The translations under genes and the position numbers were made by a program. 7,990 nucleotides of DNA from an uncultured Selenomonadaceae bacterium (lineage in GTDB: Bacteria; Bacillota; Negativicutes; Selenomonadales; Selenomonadaceae), in the NCBI GenBank assembly GCA_905236665.1, contig CAJONF010000057.1, forward strand, positions 1-7,990, given 5' to 3'. This document shows, one piece after another, positions 1-5,636 of this stretch. Position 1 is the stretch's first letter. Every line of letters begins with the position of its first letter. The notes under the pieces were generated by a model. The model had not been told where the DNA came from. It searched no databases and was given only the letters and a program-made list of their open reading frames with translations.

Positions 1-15
1 AAGAAAGGAGTACTC

Positions 16-1137
16 ATGAAAATTTGTTTATTAATTAAAGATTTTGCCATGGGAAAAAAATTTTTACCCGACGGACGCCCGACAAAAAGCGGCGGAGAAA
101 TTCACGGCGAAAACCACGCGTTGCAACTGATAAAACTTGGTCATCACGTCACGATTATGGCTAAAAAAAGATTTTTCTTTACAAAAGCACGCGAAAATTT
201 AAATGGAATTGATTTAGTTCGTTTGCACCCGCCATTTCGCTGGCTGGAAATTTTTTTGCGACTTTTAACGACTCATCGCGACATTGACGCATTTTATATC
301 ATCGGAACGCCGAAATTTTCCATTTGGGCGATACTTTTTGCCCGAATTTTTAAAAAATCTGTCACACTTGCTTTAACCGGCAAAGCTGAGATTTTTAGCG
401 CGTCAAAAGGCTGGAGAAATAAAATTTTGGCAATGTGCACGCATTATGTCGCGACAACTAAAGAAATTCGCGACGGATTTATAAAAAATGGCGGTATTTC
501 TCCCGAAAAAATTTCAATTCTGCCGCACGGCATTGATACGAAAAAATATCCGCAATCAAACGAAAAAATTCGCCGAAAATTAAAAATTTCTCACGGAATT
601 GACCAAAATTGCAAAGTTTTACTGTTTTGTGCGCGGATTGTGCGCGATAAAGGCGTTGATACGCTACAAGATGTGTGGAAAATTCTCCATAAAAAATACC
701 CCGACGCAGTGTTATTCGTCGTGGGCGGCGGTTTGAATGAATTATTAGAAGAATTACGAAAAACTTCCGCAGAATTGGAAAATTCCATAAAAATTATCGG
801 CGAAGTGGACGCTCCACAAGAATTTTATCGGCTTTCGGACGTTTATATCTTCCCTTCGCGCCATGAAGGCTTGCCAACGTCGCTACTTGAAGCAATGGCG
901 AGCGGTCTCCCAGCCGTTACGAGCGATATTGGCGGTTGCGAGGACGTAATTTTTAATGGCGAGAACGGTTATCGCGTTTATTCCGAGGACGCGGCGGCTT
1001 TTGCAGAAAAAATTTCAATTTTGTTTGAAAATGACGAGCAAAGAAAGATTTTTGGCGAGCGAGCGGCTAAATTAATTCGTGAAACGTGCGATTTTTCGAT
1101 TGTAATTCCAAAATTAGCAAAAATTATCGGATCTTAA
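16..1137 (+). CDS. GT4-family (GT-B fold) glycosyltransferase
   Basis: A 373-residue protein of normal length for a GT4 retaining glycosyltransferase, which moves a sugar from a nucleotide donor to a glycan or lipid acceptor at the cytoplasmic face of the membrane. The N-terminal Rossmann half has the family's glycine-rich acceptor loop (SGGEIHGENH, residues 25-34) followed by LGHHVTI. The C-terminal donor half begins near residue 198 and has the R207/K212 phosphate-binding pair (CARIVRDKG) and the E-x7-E motif, E284 to E292, inside HEGLPTSLLEAMASGLP. The ATG start has GGAG at 7-10, five bases upstream. The stop overlaps that of the convergent rlmD. Family membership is clear. The sugar, linkage and acceptor cannot be read from sequence; a role in surface polysaccharide or lipopolysaccharide synthesis is only a guess because the upstream neighbours lie outside the window. 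Confidence 0.9.
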   Translation: MKICLLIKDFAMGKKFLPDGRPTKSGGEIHGENHALQLIKLGHHVTIMAKKRFFFTKARENLNGIDLVRLHPPFRWLEIFLRLLTTHRDIDAFYIIGTPKFSIWAILFARIFKKSVTLALTGKAEIFSASKGWRNKILAMCTHYVATTKEIRDGFIKNGGISPEKISILPHGIDTKKYPQSNEKIRRKLKISHGIDQNCKVLLFCARIVRDKGVDTLQDVWKILHKKYPDAVLFVVGGGLNELLEELRKTSAELENSIKIIGEVDAPQEFYRLSDVYIFPSRHEGLPTSLLEAMASGLPAVTSDIGGCEDVIFNGENGYRVYSEDAAAFAEKISILFENDEQRKIFGERAAKLIRETCDFSIVIPKLAKIIGS

Positions 1138-2453
1138 GCTTTTACAATTTGTGCAACGCTCTCGATGTGTGAAGTAAACGGAAACATATCGACAGGGCGT
1201 ATTTTTTTTGTTTTATAACCAAATTCTTCTAAAATTTTCAAATCACGGGCTAAAGTTGCAGGATTACACGAAACATAAATGATTTTTTCGGGATTCATGG
1301 CGGAAAAAGTCTCCAAAACTTTTTTATCGCAACCGGCACGCGGCGGATCAACTATAACGACATCAACAGGCTCAAAAATTTTCGGAAGAACTTTTACAGC
1401 GTCTCCAACAATAAATTCAGCGTTTTTTATGTGATTTTCGCGAGAATTTTTAATTGCATCGGCAATAGCGGAGGAAACAACTTCAATTCCGATAATTTTT
1501 TTAGATTTTTTCGCCATAAACAAAGAAATTGTTCCTGTTCCGCAATAAGCATCAATAATCGTTTCGTAACCGTGCAAATCGGCAAAATCTAGCGCGGTTT
1601 TATAAAGAATTTCGGCTTGAACAGTATTTACTTGAAAAAATGAACGCGCCGAAATATTAAAAATAAAATCGCCAATTTTGTCGTGAATCGTTGGTTTTCC
1701 GTATAAAATTTTCATTTCGCGCCCTAAAATTACGTTATTATGATAAGTTTGCACGTTTTGTTGAATACTTGTGACGTTCGGCAATTCTTTTATTAAATCG
1801 CGGACAAAATTTTTTTCGTTAGGAAAATTTTTCGTCGCAGTGACCAAAACAATCATAAATTCGCCGTTAAAACCGACTCTACCCATGATATGACGCAAAA
1901 AACCGCGGTGAGTGTCCTCATTATAGGGTTGAATGTTAAATTTTTTAGCGATTTTGCGGACGGCGGCGAGAATTTTATCATTTTGCGCGTTTTGAATCAT
2001 GCAAGCTTGAGTATCGATAATTTTATGACTTCCGCGAGCATAACAACCGATTTTTAGGTTTTTTCCGACGGGAAATTGCATTTTATTGCGATAACGGAGC
2101 GGATTTTCCATGCCGAGCGTGTCTAAAATCTCAACGCCGTTAATTTTTCCGATTCTTTCCAGCGCGTCGACAATTTGCTGACGTTTCCACTTTAATTGCG
2201 CGGGATAACTCAAATGTTGCAGTTGACAGCCGCCACAATCTTTATAAAGCGGACAAAAAGGCTCAATTCGCTCTAAAGACGGCTTTAAAACCTTAATTAA
2301 TCGTCCGATCGCATAATTTTTCTTAACAATTTCAATTTCTGCAAGAATTTCTTCGTTTGGAATTGCTCCTTCAACAAAAACGACGAGTTCGCCGAGTTTT
2401 CCGACGCCCTCGCCGCTTGAACCGAGTCCATTAATTTTAATTTGTTGTGGCAT
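1134..2453 (-). CDS. rlmD: 23S rRNA (uracil-C5)-methyltransferase, RlmD/RlmCD (TrmA/RumA) family
   Basis: A complete 439-residue SAM-dependent RNA m5U methyltransferase. A TRAM-like RNA-binding domain covers about residues 1-58. The [4Fe-4S]-binding cysteines are C67, C73, C76 and C151. The Rossmann methyltransferase domain shows Q274 (SFFQVN), SAM motif I DAYCGTG (301-307), DPPR (369-372), the catalytic nucleophile C396 in SCNP, and the proposed general base E431 in HIESV. By family knowledge the target is U1939 of 23S rRNA (RlmD), or both U747 and U1939 if it acts like RlmCD of Gram-positive bacteria; sequence alone does not decide between them. It is the last gene of the minus-strand block. 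Its ATG lies inside the ribF 3' end (17-bp overlap) with GAGG at 2464-2467, so translation is probably coupled. Confidence 0.93.
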   Translation of the reverse strand: MPQQIKINGLGSSGEGVGKLGELVVFVEGAIPNEEILAEIEIVKKNYAIGRLIKVLKPSLERIEPFCPLYKDCGGCQLQHLSYPAQLKWKRQQIVDALERIGKINGVEILDTLGMENPLRYRNKMQFPVGKNLKIGCYARGSHKIIDTQACMIQNAQNDKILAAVRKIAKKFNIQPYNEDTHRGFLRHIMGRVGFNGEFMIVLVTATKNFPNEKNFVRDLIKELPNVTSIQQNVQTYHNNVILGREMKILYGKPTIHDKIGDFIFNISARSFFQVNTVQAEILYKTALDFADLHGYETIIDAYCGTGTISLFMAKKSKKIIGIEVVSSAIADAIKNSRENHIKNAEFIVGDAVKVLPKIFEPVDVVIVDPPRAGCDKKVLETFSAMNPEKIIYVSCNPATLARDLKILEEFGYKTKKIRPVDMFPFTSHIESVAQIVKA

Positions 2454-3360
2454 TTCGCATAATCCTCAAATCTTCATTTAGTTGGTTTTTTAGTTCATCA
2501 ACAGACGAAAAAATCTTTTCATCGCGAATTTTTGAGATAAAACTGACGAAAATTTCTTCGCCGTAAATATTTTTAGTGAAATTATCGATAAAAACTTCCA
2601 AACGACGCTTTGCAACTTTAAAAGTTGGATTGTCTCCGACATTTGCAATACCATTATAAAAATTTTTGCGAACTTTTACACGAACGACGTAAACTCCGTT
2701 AGGTAACATGGCTTTTTTGTAGGAAATTTCGAGATTTGCAGTAGGAAAACCAATTTTTCTGCCGCGTTTATCACCATTTACGACTTTTCCAGCGTAAGTG
2801 AAGTTTCTTCCGAGTAATTGATTAGCAGAAATTAAATCGCCCGCCGCGATTAACGCCCGAATTCGCGTGCTGCTGACAATTTTTCTATCGACGTTAAAAG
2901 ATTGACAAACTTCCGCTTTAAAACCGTAATTTTCGCATTCACGGAGCAACAATCGCCCATTTCCGCGCCCAAAACGCCCAAAAGTATAATTTGGACCCGT
3001 AACAACGTAAGTTGGAGCAATTTTTTCCTGCAAAAGTTCCAAAAATTCTTCTGGGGACTTCTTACTAAATTCTTTTGTAAAAGGGATTTCAATTAAAACA
3101 TCAATTCCCATTGCCGAAAAAATTTCTCGGCGTAAATTTTTACTTCCAATCATCAAAGGCGCGTCATTTGGAGCAATAATTGTTAGCGGGTGATTGGAAA
3201 AAGTAAAAATAATGGCTGTTCCGTCGATTTTTTTTGCAATTTCGATAGCGTGATTGATAACGCTGGCGTGACCTAGATGAACTCCGTCAAACATACCCAA
3301 TGCAACGACCGGACGCGGATATTTTTTCGTTAAGCCGCTAATTTTTTTTACAATCTCCAA
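2437..3360 (-). CDS. ribF: Bifunctional riboflavin kinase / FAD synthetase RibF
   Basis: This 307-residue protein has the standard two-domain RibF layout and length. It phosphorylates riboflavin to FMN and adenylates FMN to FAD in the cytoplasm. The N-terminal FMN adenylyltransferase domain has the nucleotidyltransferase motif GMFDGVHLGH (22-31) and VSSTRIR (162-168). The C-terminal riboflavin kinase domain has GDKRGRKIGFPTAN (196-209) with the PTAN signature, and LEVF with E255, the likely catalytic glutamate. The start is TTG. It is chosen because an SD of unusual length (GAGGTGAT, 3364-3371) sits just upstream and the conserved domain begins soon after. The gene follows the membrane-protein gene after 51 bp without a clear terminator, so it is probably in the same transcript. 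The upstream flavoprotein is a plausible user of its product (inference). Confidence 0.95.
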   Translation of the reverse strand: MEIVKKISGLTKKYPRPVVALGMFDGVHLGHASVINHAIEIAKKIDGTAIIFTFSNHPLTIIAPNDAPLMIGSKNLRREIFSAMGIDVLIEIPFTKEFSKKSPEEFLELLQEKIAPTYVVTGPNYTFGRFGRGNGRLLLRECENYGFKAEVCQSFNVDRKIVSSTRIRALIAAGDLISANQLLGRNFTYAGKVVNGDKRGRKIGFPTANLEISYKKAMLPNGVYVVRVKVRKNFYNGIANVGDNPTFKVAKRRLEVFIDNFTKNIYGEEIFVSFISKIRDEKIFSSVDELKNQLNEDLRIMRNATTN

Positions 3361-3363
3361 AAA

Positions 3364-3371
3364 ATCACCTC
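3364..3371 (-). promoter_or_regulatory. Extended Shine-Dalgarno site for the TTG start of ribF
   Basis: GAGGTGAT on the minus strand matches eight consecutive bases of the full anti-SD complement AAGGAGGTGATC. Its GAGG core is seven bases from the TTG at 3360-3358. It fixes a TTG start and probably offsets the weak start codon. Confidence 0.8.
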
Positions 3372-3411
3372 GTTTTTTATTTTTATGGAAAAAATTTTTC
3401 TAAAATCTTAA

Positions 3412-4041
3412 TTAATCCTTTAAAGCGGCGCGAATTGCGGAAATTTCTTGTGCGGTGAATAAACCTTCGGGCGATTCGCGAATCATTATGTCATTTAAAC
3501 GCGTTTTTAGCGTTTCTAAATCGATTGGCGGCGTCGCTTCGATGGCTGACATACTAATTGTTTGCGTTTGCGCGTCTGCATAGCGTTGAGTTTTGCGAAT
3601 TATTGTTTCGACCCGCTCGCGATTTTCATTTCCGATATTTGGCGGCTTTAACATATGCATTTTTAGCTGTTCTTCGACAGATTCTTGTTCTAATTCTTTA
3701 AAACGCAGATGAATTGCCTCAGAATTGAAATTTTCTTCTTCGATTGTGCGCAAAATCTCAAGAATATTGTGATACGATTGCCAATTTCTGTCCAAACGGT
3801 CAATATCTTTTTGATAAGCGGCATACCATTCGCCGAAAATTTTCTGTTGCTCCTGCAATTCTTCACGCTGTGCACGAGTAATTTTTTCTTTTTGTACTTG
3901 TCGACCATGAATAAACGCGCTTACACTAAAAACAATGAGCAACAGCGTACAAATTGCTAAAAATCCTTTGCGTGTTGGCGAAAATTTATACAAAATTGCT
4001 ATTGAAACGACTGCCGCCGCAATTAAGAGTAGATAAATCAT
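3412..4041 (-). CDS. Hypothetical small membrane protein with two N-terminal helices and a charged coiled-coil-like tail
   Basis: I do not recognise this 209-residue protein. Two hydrophobic segments, about residues 2-18 and 26-44, are joined by a short basic turn (SPTRKG), giving an N-terminal helical hairpin or two membrane passes. The rest (about 47-209) is hydrophilic, rich in E, Q, K and R and predicted helical, with coiled-coil character around 50-130; it has a single W-rich patch (FGEWYAAYQKDIDRLDRNW region, 69-87). There is one cysteine (C31), inside the second hydrophobic segment, and no catalytic motif is visible. The ATG overlaps the TGA of the upstream flavoprotein gene (ATGA), and no good SD precedes it, so translation is probably coupled. 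Codon use resembles the neighbours, which supports a real gene. Function unknown. Confidence 0.8.
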   Translation of the reverse strand: MIYLLLIAAAVVSIAILYKFSPTRKGFLAICTLLLIVFSVSAFIHGRQVQKEKITRAQREELQEQQKIFGEWYAAYQKDIDRLDRNWQSYHNILEILRTIEEENFNSEAIHLRFKELEQESVEEQLKMHMLKPPNIGNENRERVETIIRKTQRYADAQTQTISMSAIEATPPIDLETLKTRLNDIMIRESPEGLFTAQEISAIRAALKD

Positions 4042-4685
4042 TTTAAAATTAAATCGCGTCCAATTTCATAAGCCGTCGCGCAATCTTTAGGGAAAATTTC
4101 TTCTCTGTAAGCAAATTTTTCTTCCGGATTAAAAATTGAGCTTTCATAACGCGAATAATCTTTAAATTGCACGGTGTTATAAGCGCAAAGAACTTCAGGC
4201 TTAATGCCCAAAATCATTTCGGTGAACGTCGTATAACTCGCAAGGCGGTCATTCATTTTGTAATGGCGAAATTGTTCGGCGTTCATGTTCATGGTAAGAA
4301 AATACGCGCTCGGAATTTTTTTCGGCAGGACGGAGGGAATTTCCAAGCTGTAAATCGTGTTTGAGAAAAAAAATCTCTCAATAAACGCGACCATATTCGC
4401 AGAAAAATTCATGTAATAGACGGGCGTGCCGAAAATAATTGCGTCGGCATTTCTAGCTTTTTCTAAAATTGGTGAAAGGTCATCTTTCATGGCGCAAGAA
4501 CCGTGCGGACGGCTTTTCAGCTTACAAGCAAAACAACTCGTGCAACCTTTAAAATTCAGCGAATACAGATTAACAATTTCCGCCGATGCGCCCGCATCTT
4601 GTGCACCTTGCAGAGCCCTTTGCAAAAGTTGAGCAGTATTTCCATTTTTACGCGGACTTCCGTTAATTGCGATTAAATTTTTCAC
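4038..4685 (-). CDS. Flavodoxin-fold NAD(P)H-dependent FMN oxidoreductase with a cysteine cluster (iron-sulfur flavoprotein-like)
   Basis: A 215-residue member of the NADPH-dependent FMN reductase / flavodoxin-like superfamily. The FMN phosphate-binding loop is GSPRKNGNT (9-17), and GTPVYYMNFSANM (86-98) is the second flavin-contacting segment usual for the family. Between them lies C48-x2-C51-x2-C54-x9-C64, resembling the compact cysteine motif that binds [4Fe-4S] in archaeal iron-sulfur flavoproteins, although the last spacing is longer than the canonical 4-7. It is probably a cytosolic electron-transfer or reductase enzyme; the substrate is unknown. The start is GTG, supported by AGGAGG at 4693-4698 with 7-base spacing. 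It starts 18 bp after pgeF and overlaps the next gene by 4 bp. Cluster binding is inference; the cysteines could instead be redox-active or structural. Confidence 0.85.
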   Translation of the reverse strand: MKNLIAINGSPRKNGNTAQLLQRALQGAQDAGASAEIVNLYSLNFKGCTSCFACKLKSRPHGSCAMKDDLSPILEKARNADAIIFGTPVYYMNFSANMVAFIERFFFSNTIYSLEIPSVLPKKIPSAYFLTMNMNAEQFRHYKMNDRLASYTTFTEMILGIKPEVLCAYNTVQFKDYSRYESSIFNPEEKFAYREEIFPKDCATAYEIGRDLILK

Positions 4686-4692
4686 GAGAAAA

Positions 4693-4698
4693 CCTCCT
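4693..4698 (-). promoter_or_regulatory. Ribosome binding site for the GTG start of the flavoprotein gene
   Basis: AGGAGG on the minus strand, seven bases before GTG at 4685-4683. It lies in the 18-bp gap after the pgeF stop and supports the non-ATG start, which is also where the conserved first beta strand (KNLIAINGS) begins. Confidence 0.85.
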
Positions 4699-4703
4699 AA
4701 ATT

Positions 4704-5531
4704 TTATTTTAAAGCAATTACGGCGGCGATTCTCCCAGTTCTGTCGAAATTTTTATTTTTTGCGGCGCGATATGAGAAATACCACGCATTTTGACAGCAA
4801 GTACATTCACCCGCCACGTCGATATTTTCTTCAGGCACGCCAATTTCTAAAAGTTGCAGAACATTTGCCCGCCACAAGTCTAAAAAAATTTTCCCGTCGC
4901 GATTTATAAGCAATTCTTCGTAATTTTTCGGGAAAACTTCCTTGCATTTATCCATAACTTCGCCGCCGATCGCATAACAGCACGCTCCAATAGAAGGCGC
5001 GATACCAATTAAACAATTTTTAGGTTGCGTGCCGAATTCTGCATACATTTTTAGCAAAGTTTTAGCGGCAATTTTCTTTAAAGTACCTTTCCAGCCGCCG
5101 TGCGCCAATCCAATCGCAGAATTTTTCACATCAACAAAAAAAATTGGGACGCAATCGGCAAAACAGAGCATGAGCGGCAAATTTTTTACGTTTGTGATGA
5201 GCGAATCGGTTTCCGGTATAGAATCGGCATAATTTTCACAACCACAGCCGCGAAAATTTTCATCAACGCGAAAAATTTTATCGCCGTGAACTTGATTTGG
5301 CGTGACAATATCCGAAATTTTAAATCCGAGCGATTGAATAAATTTTTTTCTGTTAGCAATAACGTCCGCAGGTTTGTCGCCGACGTGCAACGCAAGATTT
5401 AAGCTTTCAAAAGGCGGCTTGCTCACTCCATTTAGGCGCGTAGACACCGCGTGAGTAACCAAATCTTCAGGAAATGTGGAAAATTTTCCGTGCCAAAGAT
5501 TATTTTCCGTTCGTTTTAAAAAATAACTCAT
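4704..5531 (-). CDS. pgeF: Peptidoglycan editing factor PgeF (YfiH / multicopper-polyphenol-oxidase-like LACC domain protein)
   Basis: A 275-residue YfiH/DUF152 family protein with the conserved metal-binding triad H82 (NQVHGD), C127 (FADCVP) and H144 (GLAHGGWKG), plus the C-terminal CQNAWYFSYR and TGR motifs (about 246-267). In E. coli the homologue helps keep the peptide stem of peptidoglycan precursors correct; related LACC proteins act on purine nucleosides, and older annotations say laccase. The ATG at 5531 is preferred because AGGAGG lies five bases upstream and family similarity starts about there. An in-frame ATG at 5591 would add 20 residues, but it sits in the promoter -35 region, upstream of the predicted transcript start. 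It is the first gene of the minus-strand block, divergent from hypF. Confidence 0.93.
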   Translation of the reverse strand: MSYFLKRTENNLWHGKFSTFPEDLVTHAVSTRLNGVSKPPFESLNLALHVGDKPADVIANRKKFIQSLGFKISDIVTPNQVHGDKIFRVDENFRGCGCENYADSIPETDSLITNVKNLPLMLCFADCVPIFFVDVKNSAIGLAHGGWKGTLKKIAAKTLLKMYAEFGTQPKNCLIGIAPSIGACCYAIGGEVMDKCKEVFPKNYEELLINRDGKIFLDLWRANVLQLLEIGVPEENIDVAGECTCCQNAWYFSYRAAKNKNFDRTGRIAAVIALK

Positions 5532-5536
5532 AAAAA

Positions 5537-5542
5537 CCTCCT
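5537..5542 (-). promoter_or_regulatory. Ribosome binding site that fixes the pgeF start at 5531
   Basis: AGGAGG on the minus strand with five bases before the ATG at 5531-5529. The alternative in-frame ATG at 5591 has no comparable site and lies in the predicted promoter, so this site decides the start. Confidence 0.85.
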
Positions 5543-5562
5543 GCGATGAAAAGTTTTGCCGT

Positions 5563-5591
5563 ATTCTACTACAAATTTTTTTTGTAGACAA
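5563..5591 (-). promoter_or_regulatory. Predicted promoter of the pgeF-led operon
   Basis: Read on the minus strand: TTGTCT (5591-5586, 4 of 6 matches), a 17-bp spacer, then TAGAAT (5568-5563, 5 of 6 matches). Predicted start near 5555-5557, about 25 bases before the pgeF ATG at 5531. It probably drives the whole minus-strand block, since no comparable promoter is visible further downstream. Much of the inverted repeat at 5569-5587 falls within its spacer. Confidence 0.65.
5569..5587. repeat. 19-bp inverted repeat, candidate operator between pgeF and hypF
   Basis: CTACAAA (5569-5575) and TTTGTAG (5581-5587) form a perfect 7-bp inverted repeat separated by five T residues. It fills most of the spacer of the pgeF promoter and covers part of the hypF -35 box, a position from which a bound dimer could block both promoters. 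No regulator is named: the half-site TACA/TGTA is shared by several repressor families, and the AT-rich background makes short palindromes common. A transcript hairpin is unlikely to matter because the site lies upstream of both predicted starts. Confidence 0.5.
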
Positions 5592-5613
5592 GATTGTTAG
5601 TGGTGGCTACAAT
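5585..5613 (+). promoter_or_regulatory. Predicted hypF promoter (SigA/sigma70 type)
   Basis: TAGACA (5585-5590, 5 of 6 matches to TTGACA), a 17-bp spacer and TACAAT (5608-5613, 5 of 6 matches to TATAAT). Predicted start near 5619-5621, giving a very short leader that still contains the GGAGG ribosome binding site at 5623-5627. Its -35 box overlaps that of the divergent pgeF promoter and the right arm of the inverted repeat at 5569-5587. Confidence 0.7.
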
Positions 5614-5622
5614 TATCAGCGC

Positions 5623-5627
5623 GGAGG
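5623..5627 (+). promoter_or_regulatory. Ribosome binding site for the TTG start of hypF
   Basis: GGAGG, nine bases before the TTG at 5637-5639. It lies only a few bases after the predicted transcript start, and the acylphosphatase domain begins at once (IKIFGIVQGVGFRPF), so no later start is plausible. Confidence 0.75.
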
Positions 5628-5636
5628 CGAATTATT

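Noticed and set aside
3361..3411. Possible terminator or promoter in the gap before ribF, including the near-palindrome GAAAAAATTTTTC (3388-3400)
   Set aside because: The palindrome is almost pure A/T, as is common throughout this window, and has no GC stem. No hexamer pair with good spacing was found, so the gap is best read as a spacer plus the ribF SD.
4667..5402. Plus-strand open frames across pgeF and the flavoprotein start (4667-4909, 5029-5232, 5100-5402)
   Set aside because: They are shadows of well-conserved minus-strand genes, without ribosome binding sites or family-like sequence.
5532..5591. A 20-residue N-terminal extension of PgeF beginning at the ATG at 5591
   Set aside because: The segment is not like the family, has no good ribosome binding site, and overlaps the predicted -35 and -10 boxes. 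The ATG at 5531 has a near-ideal AGGAGG site.
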